NCBI GenBank assembly: GCA_044507975.1
Contig: JBIQIQ010000132.1
Span: 1 to 6,897 of the forward strand
Reading direction: 5' to 3'
Source: DASRWD01 sp044507975
Lineage (GTDB): Bacteria > Deinococcota > Deinococci > Deinococcales > Trueperaceae
DNA: 6,897 nucleotides
Positions 1 to 5,889 of this stretch are shown piece after piece. How positions within the stretch are numbered: the stretch's first letter is position 1; every line of letters starts with the position of its first letter. Both the position numbers and the translations under genes were made by a program. The notes under the pieces are model-generated. The model searched no databases and was not told the origin of the DNA. It saw only the letters and a list, made by a program, of their open reading frames with translations.

Positions 1-113
1 CGCCCGAGCTCCTCCTGCGACAGCGCGAGGCCGGCCGCCGCCGGCGCGGGATGCGCCTGGGGCGAGATCAGGTCGGCCGCGGGACGGACCGCAGGAGCGT
101 CGTACGCCGGCAT
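1..113 (-). CDS. 5' part of an unrecognised gene, truncated by the left edge
   Basis: The ATG at 113-111 opens a frame that stays open to the window edge (37 full codons). It begins MPAYDAPAVRPAAD and continues with an Ala/Pro-rich stretch, then LALSQEEL. I do not recognise the protein. The first 30 or so residues look low-complexity and probably disordered, so the domain that would identify it lies outside the window. The start is supported by a TAGAAT box 6 nt upstream on the same strand, the spacing expected for a leaderless transcript. The closest purine-rich run (AGGGGG) is about 14 nt upstream, which is too far for a good ribosome binding site. The gene lies 88 bases downstream of pyrC on the same strand but seems to have its own promoter, so operon membership is not implied. 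Confidence 0.5.
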   Translation of the reverse strand, partial: MPAYDAPAVRPAADLISPQAHPAPAAAGLALSQEELG

Positions 114-119
114 GAGCCG

Positions 120-125
120 ATTCTA
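120..125 (-). promoter_or_regulatory. -10 box of a probable leaderless promoter for the left-edge gene
   Basis: Read on the minus strand this is TAGAAT (5 of 6 to TATAAT), followed by exactly 6 nt and then the ATG at 113. This TAnnnT-N6-ATG arrangement places the transcription start at or next to the start codon, as in the abundant leaderless mRNAs described for Deinococcus. No convincing -35 hexamer lies 16-18 nt upstream. Confidence 0.5.
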
Positions 126-201
126 AGCCCCCTAGCGCGCGGAACGCGTGCGCCTGCTCTCAAGCCTAGCGGCGCGCGGCCACCGAGCCAGCGCGAGAGG
201 C

Positions 202-1467
202 CTACGCCCCGTGGACCAGCTTGCCCGCCACGATGGTGGCCACCGGCCAGCCTCGCAGCGCCTCGCCCTGCCACGGCGTGTGCTTGGCCTTGCTGCGCAA
301 CGTGGCACCGTCCACCGAGCGCTCCGTCTCCAGGTCGAGCACGGTCACGTCGGCGGGGGCGCCCGGCGTCAGGCGCGGCGCGGCCCAGCCCATCACCCGC
401 GCCGGACCGTCTTGCAGCAGCTCGAGCAGCCGCGCGAGCGGCAGCTCGCCCTCGGCGACGAGCCGCGTGTAGAGCAGGGGGAACGTCATCTCGAGGTTCG
501 CGATGCCGAAGGGCGCGCTGAGCATGTCCCGCTGCTTCTCGGCGAGGGTGTGGGGAGCGTGGTCCGTGCCGATCGAGTCGACGGAGCCGTCGAGCAGGCC
601 AGCGCGCAGGGCCGCGACGTCCTCGTCTCGGCGCAGCGGCGGCGCGACCTTGTAGATGGGGTCGAAGCCCCCGAGGCTCTCGTCGGTGAGCGTCAGGTGG
701 TGAGGCGTCACCTCCACGGTGACCGGGGCGCCGGTCGCCTTGAGCCAGCTCGCGACCTCGAGCCCTCGGCGCGAGCTCACGTGGGCGAGATGGACGCGGG
801 CGCCCGTGAGGCGCGCGACCTCGCCGTCGCGGAAGAGCATCACGGCCTCCGCGGCGTCCGGGTTGCCGGGGAGCCCGAGGCGTTGGCTGACCGCGCCCTC
901 GTTCATCACGCCGCCGTCGCGCAGGGCGGGCTCCTCCGAGTGGGTCTGCACCACCAGGCCCAGCTCGGCGGCGTACTCGCAGGCGCTGCGGAAGAGGCGG
1001 GAGTCGGCGACGGGCACGCCGTCGTCGGTCACCATCACGGCACCGGCGGCCTTGAGGGCGGCCAGGTCGGCGAGCTCCTCGCCGCGGAGGCCCTTGCTGA
1101 GCGCCGCGGCCGGGCGCAGCCTCGCGCCCTCGAGCCGCGCCGCGCGCGCGACGAGGTCGGCGACGATGCCGGGGTCGTCGACGACCGGGTCGGTGTTCGC
1201 CATCGACACGACCGTGCCGAAGCCGCCGGCCGCGGCCGCCGCCAGCCCGCTCTCCAGGTCCTCCTTGACCTCCTGGCCGGGGTCGCGGAGGTGGACGTGG
1301 AGGTCGAGGAACGCCGGGGTGACCAGCTTGTCCTCGGCGTCGACCTCGAGGTCGACCGGCCCGCCGAGGTCGAGGCCCTCGACCGTGCCGTCCTTGACGT
1401 AGAGGTCGTGCGTGCCGGCCTCGCCAGACCCGTCGATGATGCGCCCGCCGCGCAGGACGAGCCTCAC
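202..1467 (-). CDS. pyrC: Dihydroorotase, class I (PyrC)
   Basis: This zinc amidohydrolase cyclises N-carbamoyl-L-aspartate to L-dihydroorotate, the third step of de novo pyrimidine synthesis, in the cytoplasm. The 421-residue protein has the expected full length. Visible motifs in order are the metal-binding DLHVHLRDPGQ (His57, His59), the substrate-contact region MANTDP (89-94), TDDG (147-150), whose first Asp corresponds to the bridging Asp of class I enzymes, QTHSEE (His176), HLAHVSS (His229) and GTDHAPH (Asp302, the catalytic base position). No catalytic residue appears to be missing. The start is GTG at 1467-1465. It overlaps the pyrB stop as GTGA and has no strong Shine-Dalgarno, so translation is probably coupled to pyrB. 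It is the last gene of the pyrR-pyrB-pyrC operon. After the TAG at 204-202 I see no hairpin with a U-tract. Confidence 0.96.
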   Translation of the reverse strand: MRLVLRGGRIIDGSGEAGTHDLYVKDGTVEGLDLGGPVDLEVDAEDKLVTPAFLDLHVHLRDPGQEVKEDLESGLAAAAAGGFGTVVSMANTDPVVDDPGIVADLVARAARLEGARLRPAAALSKGLRGEELADLAALKAAGAVMVTDDGVPVADSRLFRSACEYAAELGLVVQTHSEEPALRDGGVMNEGAVSQRLGLPGNPDAAEAVMLFRDGEVARLTGARVHLAHVSSRRGLEVASWLKATGAPVTVEVTPHHLTLTDESLGGFDPIYKVAPPLRRDEDVAALRAGLLDGSVDSIGTDHAPHTLAEKQRDMLSAPFGIANLEMTFPLLYTRLVAEGELPLARLLELLQDGPARVMGWAAPRLTPGAPADVTVLDLETERSVDGATLRSKAKHTPWQGEALRGWPVATIVAGKLVHGA

Positions 1468-2471
1468 GACTTGCCCACCAGCAGCGCGTAGAGGACCGCC
1501 ATGCGCACCGGCACCCCGCTCGCGACCTGCCGCTCCACGAGGCTGCGCTCCCCGTCGGCCAGGTCGCTCGCGAGCTCGACGTCGCGGTTGAGCGGACCGG
1601 GGTGCATCACGAACGCGTGGGGGGCCGCGTGCTCGAGGTGGGAGGGCCTGAGCTGGTAGCGGGCCACGTACTCGGCGAGCGAGGGCATCAGGCGTGCCCC
1701 GAGGCGCTCGCGCTGGATGCGCAGCGCCATGACCGCGTCCGCGCCGCGGACCGCCTCGGCGATGTCGGTGGTCAGGTGCACGCCCGGACGCCGGCCGAGC
1801 TCGCGCGGCAGGAGCGCGGCGGGGCCGCAGAGGACCACCTCTCCGCCCAGGAGGGTGAACAGCTCGGCGTTGGAGCGCGCGACGCGCGAGTGCTCGATGT
1901 CGCCGACGACCGCCAGCCGGCGGCCGGCGAACGGCCGTTCGCGCTCCGCCGGCGGGTGCCCGGCCGCCTCCAGGGCGGCGCGCAGCGTGTAGGCGTCGAG
2001 CAGCGCCTGGGTCGGGTGGGCGTGGCGCCCGTCGCCGGCGTTCACGACCGCCCCGCCCGTCCAGCGGGCGAGCTGGTGCGGGGCGCCGGCCGACGGGTGC
2101 CGCACGACGTAGACGTCGGCCTGGAGCTGCTCGATCGTGCGCAGCGTGTCCCGCATGCTCTCGCCCTTCTTGAGGCTCGAGGTGCCGGCGGCGAACGAGA
2201 TCACGTCGGCCGACTGCGCGCGTGCGGCCCGCTCGAACGAGAGGCGCGTGCGGGTGCTGTCCTCGAAGAACAGCGTCGCGACCGTGTAGCCCTGCAGAGC
2301 CGGCACGCGCTTCACCGGACGCGTGAGCACCTGCGCCATGACGTCGGCCGTGTCGAGAAGGGAGGTGACGTCCTCGGCCGTCCAGTCCTCGAAGTCGAGG
2401 AGGTGGCGGTGGCGCCTGGCGACGGCGGCCGGCGGGGTGGGCGGGGGGAACTGAGCGGCGGCGCCGATCAC
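1464..2471 (-). CDS. pyrB: Aspartate carbamoyltransferase catalytic chain (PyrB)
   Basis: The enzyme condenses carbamoyl phosphate with L-aspartate to give N-carbamoyl-aspartate, the committed step of pyrimidine synthesis. Counted from GTG 2471, the 335-residue chain shows FFEDSTRTR (68-76, carbamoyl-phosphate binding), SSLKKGES (98-105, the mobile loop with the catalytic Lys), VVRHP (122-126), HPTQALLDA (152-160), GDIEHSRVARSN (190-201), ALRIQRER (249-256) and HPGPLNRDVEL (290-300). All active-site signatures are present. The start is GTG, overlapping the pyrR stop as GTGA, with GGAG 8 nt upstream. The next in-frame ATG would remove conserved N-terminal sequence. The start leaves about 20 residues of Pro/Ala-rich extension (AQFPPPTPP) before the conserved LLDFEDW, so the chain is slightly longer than the usual 300-310 residues. 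No pyrI regulatory-chain gene lies nearby. Confidence 0.96.
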   Translation of the reverse strand: MIGAAAQFPPPTPPAAVARRHRHLLDFEDWTAEDVTSLLDTADVMAQVLTRPVKRVPALQGYTVATLFFEDSTRTRLSFERAARAQSADVISFAAGTSSLKKGESMRDTLRTIEQLQADVYVVRHPSAGAPHQLARWTGGAVVNAGDGRHAHPTQALLDAYTLRAALEAAGHPPAERERPFAGRRLAVVGDIEHSRVARSNAELFTLLGGEVVLCGPAALLPRELGRRPGVHLTTDIAEAVRGADAVMALRIQRERLGARLMPSLAEYVARYQLRPSHLEHAAPHAFVMHPGPLNRDVELASDLADGERSLVERQVASGVPVRMAVLYALLVGKS

Positions 2472-3028
2472 CCTTCCCGCTCCCACAGCTCGACCTGGTC
2501 CTCGCCGTCGACCTCCTGCACGCGCACGTGCACGATCTCGGTGCGGCTCGTGGGCACGTTCTTGCCCACGTAGTCGGCGCGGATCGGCAGCTCGCGGTGC
2601 CCGCGGTCGACCATGACGGCGTACTGGATCGCGCTGGGGCGGCCCATGTCGACGATGGCGTCGAGCGCTGCGCGCGCCGTGCGGCCCGTGTAGAGGACGT
2701 CGTCCACCAGCACGATCTTCGCGCCGTGCACGTCGAAGGCGATCTCCGTGCGCTTGACGACCGGCTGCAGCGAGATCTCCGTGAGGTCGTCGCGGTAGAG
2801 CGTGATGTCGAGCTTGCCGACGGGCGGTCGCGTGCCCTCGAAGCGCTCGATGAGGCCGGCCAGACGCTCGGCCAGCGGCACCCCGCGGGTGTGGACGCCC
2901 ACGAGGGCGACCTCGCTCGCGCCCTTGTTGCGCTCGATCACCTCGTGGGCGATGCGCCTCAGGGCCCGGTCGAACTCCGTGGGCGACATGAGCGTTGACT
3001 TGTAGGTGACGTTCGGCGTGTCTTCCAT
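2468..3028 (-). CDS. pyrR: PyrR: pyrimidine operon RNA-binding regulator / uracil phosphoribosyltransferase family
   Basis: PyrR proteins bind UMP/UTP and then a hairpin in pyr mRNA, lowering expression of the operon. Many also convert uracil and PRPP to UMP. The 186-residue protein has the normal size. It contains RRIAHEVIERNKG (24-36), GVHTRGVPLAERL (44-56), the PRPP-binding loop VLVDDVLYTGRTARAAL (106-122), and MVDRGHRELPIRADYVGK (139-156) near the C-terminal part typical of PyrR. The ATG at 3028-3026 is chosen because a strong ribosome binding site, AAGGAG (3038-3033), lies 4 nt upstream. An internal ATG at codon 14 lacks one. It is the first gene of the pyr operon, overlapping pyrB by GTGA and divergent from the aldehyde dehydrogenase. 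It is probably autoregulated through the hairpin at 3065-3033. Family assignment is firm, while the enzymatic activity of this copy is inferred. Confidence 0.95.
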   Translation of the reverse strand: MEDTPNVTYKSTLMSPTEFDRALRRIAHEVIERNKGASEVALVGVHTRGVPLAERLAGLIERFEGTRPPVGKLDITLYRDDLTEISLQPVVKRTEIAFDVHGAKIVLVDDVLYTGRTARAALDAIVDMGRPSAIQYAVMVDRGHRELPIRADYVGKNVPTSRTEIVHVRVQEVDGEDQVELWEREG

Positions 3029-3032
3029 GGCG

Positions 3033-3065
3033 CTCCTTCCCGGCCTCGCGGGACCGGATTAAAGG
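3033..3065 (-). promoter_or_regulatory. PyrR-binding RNA hairpin overlapping the pyrR ribosome binding site
   Basis: On the minus strand the segment 3055-3042 reads GGTCCCGCGAGGCC. It fits the known PyrR-binding motif ARUCCNGNGAGGYU at every position except the outer A-U pair, which is replaced by a compensating G-C pair. The upper stem is CCGGUC paired with GGCCGG (3057-3052 with 3045-3040, including one U-G pair), closing a CCGCGA hexaloop of the CNGNGA type. Below it is an asymmetric internal loop (UAAU on one side, G on the other). A lower stem then pairs CCUU (3065-3062) with AAGG (3038-3035), which is the core of the pyrR Shine-Dalgarno. No terminator hairpin or U-tract sits between this element and pyrR. 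The layout therefore suggests translational repression by PyrR rather than transcriptional attenuation. The motif match is seen directly; the mechanism is inferred. Confidence 0.8.
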
Positions 3066-3072
3066 TGTGCCC

Positions 3073-3078
3073 AGCATA
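3073..3078 (-). promoter_or_regulatory. Candidate -10 box of the pyr operon promoter
   Basis: On the minus strand this reads TATGCT, a TAnnnT element. Transcription starting 6-7 nt downstream would begin at about 3066-3065, exactly at the base of the PyrR-binding hairpin. No clear -35 hexamer was found 16-18 nt upstream. A second AT-rich candidate, TTTAAT (3063-3058), lies inside the hairpin and would produce a transcript lacking part of it, so it is less attractive. Confidence 0.4.
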
Positions 3079-3138
3079 ACGCCGCGCCGGGTAGCCGTGC
3101 TCGCGCCTGCCGGATCAGGGCGCTCAGGAGCCCGGTGT

Positions 3139-3144
3139 TATCGT
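3139..3144 (+). promoter_or_regulatory. -10 box of a probable leaderless promoter for the aldehyde dehydrogenase
   Basis: TATCGT (a TAnnnT box) is followed by 7 nt and then the ATG at 3152. This is the same arrangement as at the two other candidate leaderless starts in the window. It supports ATG 3152 over the GTG at 3143, which lies inside this box. No recognisable -35 element was found. Confidence 0.4.
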
Positions 3145-3151
3145 GCCGTTC

Positions 3152-4750
3152 ATGGCAGACACGGCAACGAAGGGGCCACGCACCGGCTCCGCGAAGACCT
3201 ACCCGAACCTGATAGGCGGCCGTGAGGTCGCCAGCGACAGGACCTTCGAGTCGCGCAACTCCAGCCGGCTGGAGGACGTGATCGGCAGCTTCCCCGAAGC
3301 CACCAAGGACCAGGTCAGGGAAGCGTGCGTCGCGGCGCGCGAGGCGTTCGAGACGTGGTCGCGCACGCCCGCCCCCATCCGCGGGCAGCTCATCGGTCAG
3401 ATCGGCAAGGCGCTCGAGAGGGAGAAGGAGTCCCTCTCCCGCCTCGTCACGCGCGAGATGGGCAAGACCCTCAAGGAGGCGCGCGGCAGCGTCCAGGAGG
3501 CGATCGACACCTGCCAGTTCTTCCAGTCGGAGGGCCGCAGGCTCTACGGCCAGACCGTGCCGTCCGAGATGCCCCGCAAGGAGCTCGCCACGTACCGGCG
3601 GCCCCTGGGAGTCGTCGGCATCGTCACGGCCGGCAACTTCCCGATCGCGGTGCCCTCCTGGAAGATCGTCCCGGCGCTGCTGACCGGCAACACGATCGTC
3701 TGGAAGCCCAGCGAGGACGCCCCGGCCGTCGCCTTCGCCTTCGCGAAGATCATCGAGGAGGCCGGCGTGCCGGCCGGCGTGCTCAACGTCGTGTTCGGCG
3801 GGGGGGCGGGCGCGGCCGGCGAGTTCCTCGTCGACATGATGGACGAGGGCCGCCTCGACAAGTTCGCGTTCACCGGCAGCACGGCGGTGGGCCGGCGCAT
3901 CGGCGAGGTGGCGGGCCGCAACCTCATGCACCCGACGCTCGAGCTCGGGGGCAAGAACCCCCTGATCGTCATGCGCGACGCCGACTTAGGCAACGCCGTG
4001 CAGGGCGCCGTGTTCTCGGCGTTCGGCACCGGCGGCCAGCGGTGCACCTCGGCGGGCAACCTCATCGTCGACGCTCCCGTCTACGACGAGTTCAAGCGCC
4101 GCTTCCTCGAGCGCGTCGCGCAGATCCGCATCGGCGACCCCAACGAGCACGACGGCGTGCTCTACGGCCCCTTCATCAACCAGCGCTTCTACGAGAACTG
4201 GCTCGAGCACTACCGGTGGGGCGAGGAGGACGGCGCCACGCTCCTCCACGGCGCGCGGCGCATCGAGGAGGGCAACGCTCCCGAGGGCTTCGTCGGCGAC
4301 CCGAGCGCCGCCTACTTCGGCTGGCCGACCGTGTGGGAGGGCGTGAAGCCCGGCATGAAGCTGTTCTCGACCGAGGTCTTCGGCCCGACGATCAACCTCG
4401 TCAAGGTCGACGGCATCGAGGAGGCGGTCGAGGCCGCCAACTCTGTCGACTACGGGCTCTCTAGCGCGATCTACACGAACGACCGCGAGTGGGCGCACCA
4501 CTTCAAGGAGAACATCCAGGCCGGCATGTCCTCGATCAACAACACGACCGTGGGCGCCGAGGCGCACATGCCGTTCGGCGGCGTGAAGGGCTCTGGCAAC
4601 GGCACGCGCGAGTCCGGCATCTGGGTGATCGAGGGCTACACCTACTGGCACGCCGTCAACGACGACGTCTCGGGCAAGCTCCAGCTCGCGCAGATGGACA
4701 CCGAGTACGTCGAGCCCAAGGGCGAGGTGGACGTCTCCACCCTGTTCTGA
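3152..4750 (+). CDS. NAD(P)-dependent aldehyde dehydrogenase, substrate unknown
   Basis: This ALDH-superfamily enzyme oxidises an aldehyde to a carboxylate through a cysteine thioester. Numbered from ATG 3152 (532 residues), it shows GNFPIAVPSWKIVPAL (the Asn of the oxyanion hole), KPSED (the Glu at the position that usually favours NAD over NADP), FTGSTAVGRRI (the nucleotide loop), LELGGKNP (general-base Glu264), GGQRCTS (nucleophile Cys298), EVFGPTINLV, and the C-terminal PFGGVKGSGNGTRE. The catalytic set is complete. The usual PWNFP motif reads TAGNFP. Overall it resembles the semialdehyde dehydrogenase branches (alpha-ketoglutaric, succinic or aminoadipic semialdehyde), but I cannot fix the substrate. 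The in-frame GTG at 3143 would add three residues and has AGGAG 12 nt upstream; ATG 3152 is preferred because of the leaderless pattern. It is transcribed alone, divergent from pyrR and convergent with manC. It has one TTA leucine codon (3986-3988), the only TTA trinucleotide in the gene. Confidence 0.93.
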   Translation: MADTATKGPRTGSAKTYPNLIGGREVASDRTFESRNSSRLEDVIGSFPEATKDQVREACVAAREAFETWSRTPAPIRGQLIGQIGKALEREKESLSRLVTREMGKTLKEARGSVQEAIDTCQFFQSEGRRLYGQTVPSEMPRKELATYRRPLGVVGIVTAGNFPIAVPSWKIVPALLTGNTIVWKPSEDAPAVAFAFAKIIEEAGVPAGVLNVVFGGGAGAAGEFLVDMMDEGRLDKFAFTGSTAVGRRIGEVAGRNLMHPTLELGGKNPLIVMRDADLGNAVQGAVFSAFGTGGQRCTSAGNLIVDAPVYDEFKRRFLERVAQIRIGDPNEHDGVLYGPFINQRFYENWLEHYRWGEEDGATLLHGARRIEEGNAPEGFVGDPSAAYFGWPTVWEGVKPGMKLFSTEVFGPTINLVKVDGIEEAVEAANSVDYGLSSAIYTNDREWAHHFKENIQAGMSSINNTTVGAEAHMPFGGVKGSGNGTRESGIWVIEGYTYWHAVNDDVSGKLQLAQMDTEYVEPKGEVDVSTLF

Positions 4751-4762
4751 GCAGGTTCCGGG

Positions 4763-4810
4763 GGAGGTCGGTCCAGGCCCGCTGAGCCTCAGCCCTTCTG
4801 GACCGGCTCC
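4763..4810. terminator. Large inverted repeat between convergent genes, candidate bidirectional terminator
   Basis: CGGTCCAG (4769-4776) is perfectly complementary to CTGGACCG (4798-4805). Outside it, GGAG (4763-4766) pairs with CTCC (4807-4810). Inside it, GCTGA (4781-4785) pairs with TCAGC (4789-4793). The element spans the 38-base gap after the aldehyde dehydrogenase and covers the last seven codons and stop of manC. A hairpin would form in both transcripts. There is no T-run on either side, so it is not a textbook intrinsic terminator. Its convergent position and extended stem make a role in transcript 3' ends plausible. Confidence 0.45.
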
Positions 4811-5889
4811 TCCAACAGCTCCGCCAGCCGCTCGTCGGCGAGCAGGGTCTTGATCTCCTGGACCCTGTCCTTGTGCACCAGCAGCAGCGCGTGGCCCCGC
4901 TTGACGATCACGAGGTCGTTGACGCCGAGCGTGACGACGACGTCGGCCTCGTCCTCGGTGTAGACGATGTTGCCCGACGCGTCGTGCCCCACGTGCCGGC
5001 CCACCACGGTGTTCGTGCCGTCGGCCGGCACGAGCCGCTCGAGCGCGACCCAGTCGCCGATGTCGTCCCACTCGAAGCGCCCGGGCACCACGTAGGCGCG
5101 GTCCGTGCGCTCCATGAGCGCGTAGTCGATCGAGATGCGCGGCAGGTGGGGGAAGGCCTCGACGACCGTGCCGGTCTCGAAAGCCTGGCGGAGCGGGACC
5201 ATGAGGTCGGGAGCGTGGGTGTCGAGCTCGGCCAGCGCCGAGTGCGCCCGCCACACGAAGATGCCGGCGTTCCACAGGTAGCCGCCGGACGCGAGGTAGG
5301 CCTCGGCCGTGCGCGCGCTGGGCTTCTCGACGAAGCGCCTCACCCGGTGCGAGGGCCCGCGGGCCTCGCCCAGCTCGATGTAGCCGTAGCCGGTCGCGGG
5401 GCGCGTCGGCTCGATGCCGACCGTGACCAGGCCAGCCTGTTCGGAGGCGACCTCGGCCGCGGTCACGATGGTCTCGGAGAAGCCCGCGCCGATGCGGTGA
5501 TCCGACGAGAAGAACCCGACGACGACGTTCCCATGGCGCTTCGCGATCGTCAGGGAGGCGAGGGCGATGGCCGGGGCAGAGTCGCGGGGGGTCGGCTCGA
5601 CGAGGAGGTTCTCGAGGGGCACGTCGGGGAGCTGCTCGCACACGAGCCCGATGTACTTCCGGGCGGTGGCGACGTAGACGTTCCCCGGCGACCCCGCCAG
5701 GGGCAGGACGCGGTCGTAGGTCGACTGGATCAGCGTGCGCCCGGAGCGCCCGAGGTCGAGGAACTGCTTGGGCCTGTCGGGCGTCGAGAGCGGCCAGAAC
5801 CGCTGGCCTTGGCCCCCCGCCATGATCACCGCCCGGAAGCCGGGCACCGGTTCATGCCGGGCGGCGACGCCCCCCGCGTCACTCTTCAT
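4789..5889 (-). CDS. manC: Mannose-1-phosphate guanylyltransferase (GDP-mannose pyrophosphorylase)
   Basis: The enzyme makes GDP-mannose and pyrophosphate from GTP and mannose-1-phosphate, supplying mannose (and downstream fucose or rhamnose-type sugars) for envelope glycans or compatible solutes. The 366-residue protein is the single-domain form, with no C-terminal phosphomannose isomerase domain. Visible motifs are AVIMAGGQGQRFWPLS (20-35, the nucleotidyltransferase signature), VEPTPRDSAPAI (97-108), FSSDH (127-131), TGYGYIE (166-172), the catalytic FVEKP (186-190), LWNAGIF (205-211), SIDYALME (253-260) and FEWDDIGDW (272-280). A short hexapeptide-like C-terminal region follows. The ATG at 5889-5887 overlaps the upstream prenyltransferase stop as ATGA, indicating an operon with translational coupling. 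The C-terminal codons form the right arm of the inverted repeat at 4763-4810. The main alternative would be another hexose-1-phosphate nucleotidyltransferase, but the WPLS/FVEKP/WDDIGDW set favours GDP-mannose. Confidence 0.93.
   Translation of the reverse strand: MKSDAGGVAARHEPVPGFRAVIMAGGQGQRFWPLSTPDRPKQFLDLGRSGRTLIQSTYDRVLPLAGSPGNVYVATARKYIGLVCEQLPDVPLENLLVEPTPRDSAPAIALASLTIAKRHGNVVVGFFSSDHRIGAGFSETIVTAAEVASEQAGLVTVGIEPTRPATGYGYIELGEARGPSHRVRRFVEKPSARTAEAYLASGGYLWNAGIFVWRAHSALAELDTHAPDLMVPLRQAFETGTVVEAFPHLPRISIDYALMERTDRAYVVPGRFEWDDIGDWVALERLVPADGTNTVVGRHVGHDASGNIVYTEDEADVVVTLGVNDLVIVKRGHALLLVHKDRVQEIKTLLADERLAELLEEPVQKG

Noticed and set aside
114..201. Intrinsic terminator after pyrC.
   Set aside because: No stable stem followed by a T-run was found. 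The gap contains only GC-rich short repeats and the next gene's promoter box.
148..1491. Long plus-strand open frame opposite pyrC.
   Set aside because: It is antisense to a complete dihydroorotase and its product is a low-complexity Arg/Val/Glu/Ala-rich sequence, as expected from high-GC codon bias.
1464..3077. A minus-strand open frame beginning with ATG at 3077 that runs through the pyrR region and continues into pyrB (537 codons), possibly a leader peptide or fusion.
   Set aside because: Its upstream part is the Arg/Gly/His-rich +1 frame of pyrR and resembles no protein. Its ATG lies inside the candidate -10 box TATGCT, so it would not be transcribed from that promoter. Only the part from GTG 2471 is PyrB.
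3143..3145. GTG as alternative start of the aldehyde dehydrogenase with AGGAG 12 nt upstream.
   Set aside because: The spacing is long, it adds only three residues, and it lies inside the TATCGT box that points to ATG 3152. It cannot be fully excluded.
3986..5641. Long minus-strand open frame opposite the aldehyde dehydrogenase and overlapping manC in another frame.
   Set aside because: It crosses two well-supported genes and shows no domain, only Arg/Ala/Gly-rich composition.
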